Source: SZUA-35 sp037969565
GTDB lineage: Bacteria; Actinomycetota; Acidimicrobiia; Acidimicrobiales; SZUA-35
Assembly (NCBI GenBank): GCA_037969565.1
Contig: JBBKXQ010000067.1
Span: 1-23,588 of the forward strand
DNA length: 23,588 nucleotides
Direction of reading: 5' to 3'
In this document: piece by piece, positions 15,571-23,257 of the stretch
Numbering within the stretch: the first letter of the stretch is position 1
How the letters are laid out: every line of letters begins with the position of its first letter
Notes under the pieces: generated by a model
What the model saw: only the letters and a program-made list of their open reading frames with translations
The model's database searches: none
Told to the model about the DNA's origin: nothing
Translations under genes and position numbers: made by a program

Positions 15571-16503
15571 GTGACTACACCCACCCGTCGAATCGGGTAT
15601 CTCGGGCCTCCCGGCACCTACAGCGAAGAAGCGTTGCTCTCCCAATCCGACCTCATCGAGGGCGCCGAACTCCTTCCGATGCGCACGTTCGCCGACATTC
15701 TGAGCGACACCGAAGCCGGCCTCATCGACTACGGGTTCGTTGCCATCGAGAATGCCATCGAGGGCACGGTCACCGCATCTCTCGACGCCCTGGCCTTCGA
15801 TGTGAACCTCACCATCCAACGTGAGGTCGTGCTCGACATCACGATGAACCTGATGGCTCTGCCCGGCACGTCGCTCGACGAGATCACGCTCGTCACCTCG
15901 CATCCGGTGGCGATTGCCCAATGCCGTGAGTTTCTTCGCCAGAAGGTTCCGCACGCCGAAGTTCTGCCTGCGAACTCCACTGCCGAGGCTGCTCGCTCGG
16001 CGAGCCAATCACCCGGCGCCGCCGCCCTCGGACCAGCCCTCGCCGGACAGCTCTACGGCCTCGACGTCACCGCGTCCGACGTCGCCGACATGGTGGGCAA
16101 CCAAACCCGGTTTCTCGTCGTGGCCGCCGGCGGGATTCCCAAGCAGACCGGGCACGACAAGACCACCGTCGTGATGATGCAACGCGAAGACAAGCCGGGT
16201 TCGCTCGTGTCGATCCTGCACGAATTCGCCGCCCGCAACCTCAACCTCACCAAGCTCACGTCTCGCCCGGCGCGAATCGCCTTGGGTCATTACTGCTTCA
16301 TCGCCGACATCGCCGGACACATCGACGACGATGTCGTCGCCAACGCATTGCTGAACGTTCGAGCGAAGCACGCCGACGTGAAGTTTCTCGGCAGCTACCC
16401 GGTTGGTGGCGCAGCGGCGTCGGCGACACGAGCCGAGAGCAACGAGGCCTGGGACGAAGCGCAAACCTGGCTCCGGTCGATTCGCAGCCAGATCAAATCG
16501 TGA
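15571..16503 (+). CDS. pheA: Prephenate dehydratase
   Basis: A 310-residue monofunctional prephenate dehydratase, which converts prephenate to phenylpyruvate for phenylalanine synthesis. The catalytic domain (about 7-185) opens with GYLGPPGTYSE, has the AIENAIEGTV segment, and ends with the catalytic NQTRF motif (177-181). An ACT regulatory domain follows (about 197-275), with DKPGSLVSIL in place of the usual GALV region and TSRP (230-233) in place of the usual ESRP. Those two motifs normally take part in phenylalanine feedback binding. The GTG start is supported by a -10 box 7 nt upstream. The sucrase/ferredoxin-like gene follows 13 nt later and may be co-transcribed. Confidence 0.92.
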   Translation: MTTPTRRIGYLGPPGTYSEEALLSQSDLIEGAELLPMRTFADILSDTEAGLIDYGFVAIENAIEGTVTASLDALAFDVNLTIQREVVLDITMNLMALPGTSLDEITLVTSHPVAIAQCREFLRQKVPHAEVLPANSTAEAARSASQSPGAAALGPALAGQLYGLDVTASDVADMVGNQTRFLVVAAGGIPKQTGHDKTTVVMMQREDKPGSLVSILHEFAARNLNLTKLTSRPARIALGHYCFIADIAGHIDDDVVANALLNVRAKHADVKFLGSYPVGGAAASATRAESNEAWDEAQTWLRSIRSQIKS

Positions 16504-16516
16504 GTGGCGGCAGATC

Positions 16517-17443
16517 ATGACCCCGAGTTCCGAGGATCTCCGATGCTCGGTGATCACCCACGAGTTGGGTGAGCGCCCAGCCGGAAGCGCCGGCGGTGCC
16601 GACCGATACCTCCTCGTCGAACTGCCGCTGCCGTGGCCGAAGAAGATCGACAGTCATCCGTTGCTGACCGACGTCATCGATCCAGCACCCGAGCCCGGGG
16701 GATTCTCGCACTCGATCCTGGGGATCCGGTCCACTGATGACGTCGAAATCGGAGTGCATCGCATCATCTGCTACGAGCGGTCTGCCCCCTTCCGTGGTTT
16801 CGAAAGAACCGAAGCGATGGTGCCCACAGCCTCCTTGGCGTCCACCGTCACCAAGGTGCTGGCCCGAGGTGGGTCGGCGTTCGAACCCTCGGCTCGGGTC
16901 GAGGTACCCCATGCCACCGAAGATCTCTTGCTGTGCACCCACGGCTCACGGGATCGCTGTTGCGGACAGTTGGGCACCCTCCTCCACATCGAACTCGACT
17001 GTGCTCTGCCTCCAAACGTGCGGATGTGGCGAACCAGCCACACGGGTGGCCACCGCTTTGCACCCACGGGGATCCACTTTCCCAGCGGCACCGCCTGGGC
17101 CTATCTCGACGCCGAACTCACACAGGCGATCGTCAACCGCTCGATCGGCACCACGAACTTGGGTCGCCACTACCGAGGCAATGTGGGGATCACCGGGCGA
17201 CCATCGCAGATCGCCGAAGGTCTGGCCTTTCTCGATGCCGGCTGGAGCTGGCTGGATGAAGAACGAAGCGTCGAGGTCGAATCGAAGGGGTCAGGCGAAT
17301 ACGTGGTTTCGGTCACTTCGGGCGCCGCCGTTTCGCGCTTCCGAATGATCGAGGAAGGCTCACTCCCCGTACCCATCTGCGGCGAGGGCGTGGCCGAGTC
17401 GATCAAATCGACGCCCCAATTCCGGGTGACCGACCGAAGCTGA
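16517..17443 (+). CDS. Sucrase/ferredoxin-like family protein
   Basis: A 308-residue protein of the sucraseferredoxin-like family (thioredoxin-like fold, probable iron-sulfur or redox role). Characteristic segments are the N-terminal RCSVITHELGERPAGSA, then CTHGSRDRCCG (140-150), whose Cys and His residues are candidate cluster or metal ligands, and WRTSHTGGHRFAPTGIHFPS (171-190). A further Cys lies at C288. The function of actinobacterial members is not established. The ATG at 16517, 13 nt after pheA, has GGCGG at good spacing; the longer in-frame start at 16403 would overlap pheA and lacks support. It converges on the DUF389 gene with a 21-nt gap. Confidence 0.85.
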   Translation: MTPSSEDLRCSVITHELGERPAGSAGGADRYLLVELPLPWPKKIDSHPLLTDVIDPAPEPGGFSHSILGIRSTDDVEIGVHRIICYERSAPFRGFERTEAMVPTASLASTVTKVLARGGSAFEPSARVEVPHATEDLLLCTHGSRDRCCGQLGTLLHIELDCALPPNVRMWRTSHTGGHRFAPTGIHFPSGTAWAYLDAELTQAIVNRSIGTTNLGRHYRGNVGITGRPSQIAEGLAFLDAGWSWLDEERSVEVESKGSGEYVVSVTSGAAVSRFRMIEEGSLPVPICGEGVAESIKSTPQFRVTDRS

Positions 17444-17464
17444 CCGACCCCGAATCGACCATGA

Positions 17465-19072
17465 TCAACTCGAGGTCGTTGCCGTCGTCGCTCCGGGTCC
17501 GGTAGTCGGAGCGACCGTCGTTGCTCCTGGCACCGTTGTTGTTTCTGGGACCACCGTGGTGGTCGTCGTATCGAGCCGAATCCGTTGTGTGAAATAGACC
17601 TCGACGGACTCAACAAGAACGTCCGATTCCGCAACCGCGTCGAGCAGCGGCTCGAGCGGAGCCGGAGCAGGCCCCTCGACCTCGGCGACGAGACGGATTC
17701 CGTCGAAGTCGAGCGCGACGATCTCGAGATCGAAACGATCACCCCATCGTTCGACCAACGCTTCCAGCTCGGACCGCGCCACATCCAGAGGCGTTGGTGA
17801 TTCCTCGCCGTTCGGAACGGCCTCGAGCTGACTCCACCGAAGATTGGGAACCAGGATGTCGCTGGGATCTGAGGCCTCCAGACGAGCGATCAAATCTTGG
17901 ATCGGAGGCGCCTGGCCGAGCCCCGACACGGTGATCAGGAGCTGTGCCCCGTCGAATCGGACGGCATTCAATTCGTAATTGTTGCCGTCGTCGTTCTCGG
18001 CCAACCAGGCTCGCAGCACGTCTTGAACCCGGGCCTCGCGACGCTCCTCGTTGCTCACGATCGAGGTCGATGTGGTGGTCGGTTCGCTTGTCTCGTCGAT
18101 GAAAACAGCGGCCTGGGAATCGGGACCGAGCGCCAATGCCAACGCGGCCTCCAAGAGGTCCTTCGGTGGGGCCTGACCAGGTCCGCTGATCTCGATGACG
18201 GCCGGGTTCGTCGAGAAGTCGACATTCTGAATCAAGAGTGCGGTATCGGCGAGCCAGGCCTCGACGGCTTGTCGCCCGTCGCGATCTCGGATCGACTCGT
18301 CGGCTGCGCTCTGACTCGCCCGCAGAAGCGGAAACGAGATCAGAACCGTGGCTATCACGGCCAACGCAAGGGACGTGAATATTCGGGGCACGGTGGTGAC
18401 GAGCCGACGAGGTGGGACGAACCCAGTGACGAGGAAGACAACGATCCCGGCGAGAATGATCGCCACCAGGTTCGTCACGTAGAGCAACAAGGCGCCGCGG
18501 GCCCAGACCATGTTGCCCGCCTCGAGCGTGATGCCGACGGTGGCCAACGGGGGCACGAGGGCGACGGCAACAGCCACCCCCGGAAGGGAGTTGGACGTAT
18601 CAGACCGAACGGTTGCGTAGGCACCGGCGGTGCCGGCGGCGAGCGCAACAATGAGATCACGAAGGTCGGGACGGGTTCGCGATTCGATTTCGCTCGAAAG
18701 CGCGTCGACGTTCGTGAGGGCCACCTTCGATGCGACCCAGGCCAGAGCGATACACCAGACCGACGCGAGGATGACTCGCACTCCGCTGGTGACCGTTCGT
18801 CGGGGCAAGCCCATCGCCAATGAAGCCGCCGTGCCGAGGACCGGTGTCATCAAGGGAGCGAGAAGCATCGCACCGATCACGACGGCCGGTGAGCCGGCGA
18901 GTAGACCCATCACAGCTACCAACACGGACAGTGTGAGCATGACGGTGAACCGCCATGTCCAATCGTCGCGTTTGATGAGGGCGAGATCGTTCAAGACCCG
19001 TCGGCGCTCCTCGGGGTCGAGGCTGCGATGCCAAAACGGACGCTGCTGCTTCGACGGCGCTGGCTCAGACAT
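17465..19072 (-). CDS. DUF389-family membrane protein with three C-terminal BON-like repeats and Thr-rich tail
   Basis: A 535-residue protein. The membrane domain (about 40-250, six or seven hydrophobic segments) has the DUF389 signature AVVIGAMLLAPLMTPVLG (63-80) and AVALVPPLATVGI (169-181). After the last helix come three similar alpha/beta segments at about 268-326, 349-413 and 434-496, each with a hydrophobic strand and a G(L/P)GQAPP- or GPAPAP-type turn, resembling BON domains. The tail (502-535) is almost entirely Thr, Pro, Ala, Val and Gly. DUF389 transport or signalling function is unknown. The ATG at 19072 is chosen because TACGAT lies 6 nt upstream; an in-frame start at 19126 would add 18 atypical residues. 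It diverges from the DUF3152 gene. Confidence 0.85.
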   Translation of the reverse strand: MSEPAPSKQQRPFWHRSLDPEERRRVLNDLALIKRDDWTWRFTVMLTLSVLVAVMGLLAGSPAVVIGAMLLAPLMTPVLGTAASLAMGLPRRTVTSGVRVILASVWCIALAWVASKVALTNVDALSSEIESRTRPDLRDLIVALAAGTAGAYATVRSDTSNSLPGVAVAVALVPPLATVGITLEAGNMVWARGALLLYVTNLVAIILAGIVVFLVTGFVPPRRLVTTVPRIFTSLALAVIATVLISFPLLRASQSAADESIRDRDGRQAVEAWLADTALLIQNVDFSTNPAVIEISGPGQAPPKDLLEAALALALGPDSQAAVFIDETSEPTTTSTSIVSNEERREARVQDVLRAWLAENDDGNNYELNAVRFDGAQLLITVSGLGQAPPIQDLIARLEASDPSDILVPNLRWSQLEAVPNGEESPTPLDVARSELEALVERWGDRFDLEIVALDFDGIRLVAEVEGPAPAPLEPLLDAVAESDVLVESVEVYFTQRIRLDTTTTTVVPETTTVPGATTVAPTTGPGATTATTSS

Positions 19073-19078
19073 CGGGCG

Positions 19079-19084
19079 ATCGTA
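19079..19084 (-). promoter_or_regulatory. Putative -10 box (TACGAT) for the DUF389 gene
   Basis: On the minus strand TACGAT lies 6 nt before the ATG at 19072. No Shine-Dalgarno precedes that ATG. The box decides between several in-frame starts. Confidence 0.45.
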
Positions 19085-19130
19085 GGACATCGAAGACCCA
19101 ATCATGAGCAGTAGTTCGCCGGCCACCGAT

Positions 19131-19136
19131 TAGCGT
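19131..19136 (+). promoter_or_regulatory. Putative -10 box (TAGCGT) for the DUF3152 gene
   Basis: TAGCGT lies 8 nt before the ATG at 19145, within a 72-bp divergent intergenic region that also holds the DUF389 -10 box. Confidence 0.45.
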
Positions 19137-19144
19137 CTCGAACA

Positions 19145-20587
19145 ATGGTGCGCAGCGTGAGATTCGGTTGGGTGGCGCTCGCCGTCGTCGCCCTCTGTGC
19201 GGCCGTCCTCGGGGCCGTTCCGGTCGGTGCGGCCGACCCGTTCGTGGGCCGCGGTTCTCGGGTGTGGGACACATCCGATCAGTCATCAGACGTGATCGGA
19301 ACCGCGGGGCCGATCTTCCGTTTCAACGTCAAGACCGAGGTTGACCTCGCATACGACGCTGATCAGTTCGCCTCCGAAGCCCTGGCGATCCTGTCCGACC
19401 AGCGGTCGTGGATTGGAGCCGGAAACTACCGGTTCCAACTCGTGGCCGGCGGTTCCACGAGCGGCCTGGCAAGCGATGCCGGGGTGGAGTTCACCCTCTA
19501 CCTCGCCACGCCGGGCACGGCGGATGCTCTTTGTGCACCGCTCGGCACGGGGGGGAAGCTGTCGTGCCGAAATGGCGATCGGGTGGTCGAGAACTTTCAT
19601 CGGTGGATGCGGGGGCCCGATGTCTTCCACGATCGGTTCGAGGGCGAACTCGAGACCTACCGGAACTACCTCATCAACCACGAGGTCGGACATCGCATCG
19701 GCAAGTCACACCAGAACATCACCGGTTGTCGGGCCGATGTCTATGCACCGGTGATGATGCAGCAGACCCTCGACGTGCGGGGCTGCGCGATCAATGGCTG
19801 GCCCGCTCATGACCGATTGACTGTTGGCCGCGAACCGGCGATCGAGCCCGCACCAAGTGGGCCGTGTGATCTGTCGAAGGTGTTCCCATGGACGACTTCG
19901 GACCGACCGCTCGATGACTCGGTGGTGCGGCTCTATCAAGCCGGATTCGGACGCAGGCCCGATGCCGAGGGTTCCAGCTACTGGATCGACCGACGAGCAT
20001 CAGGCGCGACGCTCGGAGACCTCGCTGAGCAGTTCTTGGTCTCCGAGGAGGGGCGTAGCCGATTCGGCGACTCGAGCAACGAGCAGTTCGTCGATCTTCT
20101 GTATCGCAACGTGCTCGGCCGCTCAGCGGACAACGCGGGTGCGGCGTTCTGGCTTACGCGACTGGCGGCGGGCATCACCCGTCCGGCCATCCTGGTTCAG
20201 TTCGCGGAGTCGGCAGAGAACGTCGAACGAACCGGGACCTCGGCCCCCCAGAGCCCCGAGCAGGGACACGTGGCCCGTCTTTATCGCGCCATCTTCGATC
20301 GACCTCCGGACTGCGAGGGAGCCAGGTATTGGATGTGGTCGCCGCAGAGCAGGCGCGACGTGGTCGAGATCTTCGCGGGAAGCCCGGAATTCCGGAGCCG
20401 CTACGGATCGACGACCGACGCCGAGTTCGTCGACCTGCTCTACCGCAACGTGCTGGCTCGAAGTCCTGATCCAAAGGGTGCTGCGTATTGGATCGGCCGA
20501 CTCGACGCGCCGGAGGTGGAGCGAGCCGACGTGGTCCTGGAGTGGATCGACACGCCCGAGTTCCGAACGTTGTCCGGCACGAACTGA
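19145..20587 (+). CDS. Secreted DUF3152 metzincin-like metalloprotease with DUF4214 repeats
   Basis: A 480-residue exported protein. Residues 1-29 form a signal peptide ending VGAA. The DUF3152 domain (about 50-230) contains NHEVGHRIGKSH; residues 179-189 fit the metzincin zinc motif HExxHxxGxxH, and PVMMQQ at 202-207 could be the Met-turn. Four cysteines (130, 141, 195, 214) could form disulfides. Residues about 255-475 hold two DUF4214 domains, seen as four related units: LYQAGFGRRPDAEGSSYW, LYRNVLGRSADNAGAAFW, LYRAIFDRPPDCEGARYW and LYRNVLARSPDPKGAAYW. DUF4214 occurs in secreted and S-layer-associated proteins and may anchor the protease to the surface. The substrate is unknown. Confidence 0.87.
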   Translation: MVRSVRFGWVALAVVALCAAVLGAVPVGAADPFVGRGSRVWDTSDQSSDVIGTAGPIFRFNVKTEVDLAYDADQFASEALAILSDQRSWIGAGNYRFQLVAGGSTSGLASDAGVEFTLYLATPGTADALCAPLGTGGKLSCRNGDRVVENFHRWMRGPDVFHDRFEGELETYRNYLINHEVGHRIGKSHQNITGCRADVYAPVMMQQTLDVRGCAINGWPAHDRLTVGREPAIEPAPSGPCDLSKVFPWTTSDRPLDDSVVRLYQAGFGRRPDAEGSSYWIDRRASGATLGDLAEQFLVSEEGRSRFGDSSNEQFVDLLYRNVLGRSADNAGAAFWLTRLAAGITRPAILVQFAESAENVERTGTSAPQSPEQGHVARLYRAIFDRPPDCEGARYWMWSPQSRRDVVEIFAGSPEFRSRYGSTTDAEFVDLLYRNVLARSPDPKGAAYWIGRLDAPEVERADVVLEWIDTPEFRTLSGTN

Positions 20588-20620
20588 TCCCCATCACGTC
20601 GCCCCCGCCCCACACTCCTC

Positions 20621-20677
20621 CCCGATTTGGCACCGAAATCTGCCCCGAAATCGCCCCGATTTCGGTGCCAAATCGGG
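20621..20677. repeat. Perfect 20-bp inverted repeat between convergent genes
   Basis: The arm CCCGATTTGGCACCGAAATC (20621-20640) is followed after 17 nt by its exact reverse complement (20658-20677). A second CCGAAATC at 20645-20652 can instead pair with 20658-20665 around a 5-nt loop, giving an alternative 8-bp hairpin. The element lies between the DUF3152 stop (33 nt away) and the DUF3048 stop (4 nt away). It may be a bidirectional terminator or an mRNA-stabilising element, but there is no T tract. A dispersed intergenic repeat is also possible. Confidence 0.85.
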
Positions 20678-20681
20678 AATG

Positions 20682-22040
20682 TCAGGGCAGGTTTCGGACG
20701 AGTTCCACCCAGGTGATGCCGGGTGTCAGTTCGATCACGTTTCCGGCATCGTCGACCAGAACTGCGGGATCGGCGAGTGTCGGCCGGACCCAGGAACCAT
20801 CGATCCGACGCCCATTGGTGAACACCGAGACCCGACCCTCACCGGCCCACACGAATTCGGGCACGACAGAACCTGCGGGATCGACGAGACCGCTGTCCAC
20901 CACTCGCACCTGGGCGACAACGATGTTCTGCGCTGCCACCTGGGATCCGCCGTCAGTGGTGTGGCGCTTACCGTCCTGGCGCCGCAGCCACTGACTGCCG
21001 TCCCAGTCCCACGTGATCTTCGTATTGGGAAAAGTGACAGCGAAGGTCGACGTGGCGGAGCCGTTCGTGACCGGACTGGCGGCGTAATCGAACCAGGCCG
21101 GCGGGGAGCCCCCGCTGTCGTCGAATGTCCTCGTGTCGGCGTAGAGGTTCGACGGAGCTCGGCGGGACGAATCTCGCCAGTAGCCGCCGTTCCGGGCGGC
21201 GGAGAAATTCTGCACTCCCGGGAGGCGACGAATCAGCTCGTCGAACACCGCGTTGGCTCCCGAGTACACCAATGCCGGCTGGCCCAGACTGTTGAGAAAC
21301 GAGATGTCGGTGCTTCGTGCGGAACGAACGGGACCGACCACCGGCACTTCCCTGCTGTGGAAGATGGCGGCGAGCCGAGTCAATCCCCACTCGACCTCCT
21401 GCTCGACGATCACGTCGGCCAGGTTCAAACCGGCTTGGGGACGGGCTTTGCTGCTGTTGTCGATCTTGACCACGACCGCGGGGCGCTTGGCGACGCCACC
21501 GGCAACACCGGTGAGTGGTGCGATTCCAGGTCGGGTGACCGGAAACGGCGAGGTTGTCGCAGCCAGCACCTCATCGATGGCCAGACGACCGAGCACACCG
21601 GTGTACAGCAGCATCGGATCGGAGGGACTCCGAGGTGTGCGACTCGGCTGTATCGACGGCAGGGCCGGGGGCTTGGCCGCGGCAGCAAGCGTCGCCACGT
21701 TTGCGTCAGACGACACCTCCATGTCCAGCCACCAGTCCGACAGCCACCATTCAGAGGATGAACCGGGCGCCGATGGGCGGGTTCCTTCGATTGATGCCTC
21801 ACCATCGGCAGCCCCTGGAGCGTTGCCCAATCGCCGAACCACCCTGGGGCCCTCGTTCGATTCGCTGCCCCGTTGGACGACATTCGGTTCCACGAACACG
21901 CCCAACGATTCCGGAGCCGTCGAGGAATCGACTTCGGGGGTCAGCACATGGCGCTCCGAGGTGAACTCGGGCGTGTCAGTGCAAGCCGCAGCCAGGACGC
22001 TGGCTGCGATCACGAAGGAAGCGATGAAAGCTCGTCGCAT
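20682..22040 (-). CDS. DUF3048-family lipoprotein
   Basis: A 452-residue lipoprotein. The N-terminus MRRAFIASFVIAASVLAAAC has the lipobox with the lipidated Cys at residue 20. A long low-complexity linker (about 21-140) is rich in Ser, Pro, Glu and Ala. The DUF3048 region then occupies most of the rest, with VVKIDNSSKARPQAGLNLAD, EWGLTRLAAIFHS, VGPVRSARSTDI, and the C-terminal GRRIDGSWVRPTL with ITWVELV. The family includes YerB of Bacillus; its function is not established. The ATG at 22040 is preceded closely by GGAG. It converges on the DUF3152 gene, and a perfect inverted repeat lies just past its stop. Confidence 0.85.
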   Translation of the reverse strand: MRRAFIASFVIAASVLAAACTDTPEFTSERHVLTPEVDSSTAPESLGVFVEPNVVQRGSESNEGPRVVRRLGNAPGAADGEASIEGTRPSAPGSSSEWWLSDWWLDMEVSSDANVATLAAAAKPPALPSIQPSRTPRSPSDPMLLYTGVLGRLAIDEVLAATTSPFPVTRPGIAPLTGVAGGVAKRPAVVVKIDNSSKARPQAGLNLADVIVEQEVEWGLTRLAAIFHSREVPVVGPVRSARSTDISFLNSLGQPALVYSGANAVFDELIRRLPGVQNFSAARNGGYWRDSSRRAPSNLYADTRTFDDSGGSPPAWFDYAASPVTNGSATSTFAVTFPNTKITWDWDGSQWLRRQDGKRHTTDGGSQVAAQNIVVAQVRVVDSGLVDPAGSVVPEFVWAGEGRVSVFTNGRRIDGSWVRPTLADPAVLVDDAGNVIELTPGITWVELVRNLP

Positions 22041-22112
22041 CTCCGCTTCGTCGGCAATTGGCGCGGAATATCAACGGCATCGTCCGTGATTTGCGAGACG
22101 GGGAGCGGCCAG

Positions 22113-22118
22113 TACGAT
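22113..22118 (+). promoter_or_regulatory. Putative -10 box (TACGAT) for the mycoredoxin-GNAT fusion
   Basis: TACGAT ends 7 nt before the ATG at 22126. It overlaps an earlier in-frame ATG at 22117, which makes 22126 the better start. Confidence 0.45.
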
Positions 22119-22125
22119 GCGGCCG

Positions 22126-22674
22126 ATGCCGATCGTGATGTACGGAGCCGACTGGTGCGGCGATTGCCGCCGGGCCAAATCGGTCTTTGCCGAACACGGT
22201 GTCGCTTACCAGTACATCGATCTCGACGCCGAGCCAGATCAAGTGTCGAACGTGCTGGAGCGCAACGACGGCGTTCGCCGTATTCCCGTCATCGTGTTCG
22301 ACGACGACACTCATCTTGTCGAACCGACCAACGAAGCCCTCGCCGCCAACCTGGCATCATTGACCGCTCCCTCCCCTTCGGTCAGCAACAACCTGACGTT
22401 CGAAGTGATCGAGCGCCCAGAAGCCGGACGCTTCGAATTGTTCGCCGACGGTGAACTCGTCGGCTTCGCCAACTACACCACCCAGGATCAATCGGTGGTG
22501 GTGCCTCACGTCGAGACGTTGCTGCCTTTCCGCAACCAGGGATTCGCCGATCGTCTCATGAGTTTGATGTTGGCCCGGTTGCGGGAAACAGAACGAACCC
22601 TCACCCCGCTGTGCAGCTTCGCTTCCCAATACATGCGAGAACATCCTGAGCAGAAAGATCTGCTGGCCTTCTGA
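22126..22674 (+). CDS. Mycoredoxin/glutaredoxin-like domain fused to NATD1-type acetyltransferase domain
   Basis: A 182-residue two-domain protein. Residues 1-80 form a glutaredoxin/mycoredoxin-like fold with the redox motif WCGDC (10-14, Cys11 and Cys14), a cis-Pro in RRIPVIVF, and a helix after it. Residues about 90-182 match the small GNAT-like NATD1 (YjdJ) family: GRFELFADGELVGFANY, PFRNQGFADRLM (134-145, the acetyl-CoA loop position) and PLCSFASQYMREHPE (161-175). In actinobacteria mycoredoxins reduce mycothiol-mixed disulfides. The fused acetyltransferase has no known substrate. The start at 22126 is chosen from the -10 box spacing. Confidence 0.82.
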   Translation: MPIVMYGADWCGDCRRAKSVFAEHGVAYQYIDLDAEPDQVSNVLERNDGVRRIPVIVFDDDTHLVEPTNEALAANLASLTAPSPSVSNNLTFEVIERPEAGRFELFADGELVGFANYTTQDQSVVVPHVETLLPFRNQGFADRLMSLMLARLRETERTLTPLCSFASQYMREHPEQKDLLAF

Positions 22675-22677
22675 TCA

Positions 22678-22743
22678 CGGCCAGCGCTTGTTACGGCCCG
22701 TGTTTGTTACGGCCAGTGTTTGCTCACAGCCAGTGTTTGCTCA
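22678..22743. repeat. Four-copy 16-17-bp tandem repeat
   Basis: Units are CGGCCAGCGCTTGTTA (22678), CGGCCCGTGTTTGTTA (22694), CGGCCAGTGTTTGCTCA (22710) and CAGCCAGTGTTTGCTCA (22727). The array begins 3 nt after the fusion gene stop, and its last unit ends in the stop codon of the convergent DUF952 gene. It fills the entire gap between the two genes. Confidence 0.85.
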
Positions 22744-23058
22744 AACCGAGGCCGGGTCGAAGGGCTCGACGCTTGTCACCGCTGCCACATCGATGGGTCC
22801 ATAGATGTGCGGGAACTCGACACCCGATCCCGAGGTGTCTTCCCAGATCAAATCGGCCGTCAGTTTGGATTCGTCGAGCGTCAGCAACATCAGGTCATCT
22901 CGGCCGACGTAGTAACGGCCGACAACACCTGCGATCTGCTCGTGCGTGCAGCAGTGGATGAATCCCTCGGATTCGTACGCCACCGGCTGGTAACGACCGC
23001 CGACGCGTGCATCCCAATCGGCGGAAGTGGCAAGGTGAAGAATCGAATGTGTTGACAT
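22741..23058 (-). CDS. DUF952-family protein
   Basis: A 105-residue protein matching the DUF952 family: ILHLATSADWDA at the start, the conserved EGFIHCCTHEQIAGV near residues 31-45, LLTLDESKL, and FPHIYGPIDVAAV toward the end. The family is small and of unknown enzymatic function, with a fold related to ADP-ribosyl-type enzymes suggested for some members. The ATG at 23058 is chosen over an in-frame start at 23130 because the family N-terminus (a short stretch before ILHLA) is matched and a TACCCT box lies 9 nt upstream. Its stop codon lies inside the four-copy tandem repeat. Confidence 0.8.
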   Translation of the reverse strand: MSTHSILHLATSADWDARVGGRYQPVAYESEGFIHCCTHEQIAGVVGRYYVGRDDLMLLTLDESKLTADLIWEDTSGSGVEFPHIYGPIDVAAVTSVEPFDPASV

Positions 23059-23067
23059 TGGCGAGAC

Positions 23068-23073
23068 AGGGTA
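23068..23073 (-). promoter_or_regulatory. Putative -10 box (TACCCT) for the DUF952 gene
   Basis: On the minus strand TACCCT lies 9 nt before the ATG at 23058, slightly more than the 6-8 nt of the other boxes, so the transcript would have at most a very short leader. Confidence 0.35.
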
Positions 23074-23257
23074 TTGACCGGCAACGGTCGATCCGGAAAT
23101 AGTTCTGTGTTTTCGCAATGTGACGGGCATTGGTCACATTGGAGAACAACGGGGAACCTGGAAGGGTTTCAGGACGTGAATGTGTTCAACTATTGCAGGC
23201 GCATCCGATCGAGGTCGGGCGCATCAAGTTCTTCGAGAAAGACAGAGGAGCAGTTTC

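Noticed and set aside
14817..15824. Plus-strand frame of 335 codons
   Set aside because: Antisense to the MBL gene and then out of frame with pheA; both have clear catalytic motifs.
17897..18823. Plus-strand frame of 308 codons
   Set aside because: Antisense shadow of the DUF389 gene, rich in Arg, Asp and Gly.
19824..21761. Plus-strand frame of 645 codons, the longest complete-looking frame here
   Set aside because: It runs out of frame through the DUF3152 gene, across the 20-bp inverted repeat and antisense through the DUF3048 gene; composition is Arg/Ser/Pro-rich with no domain.
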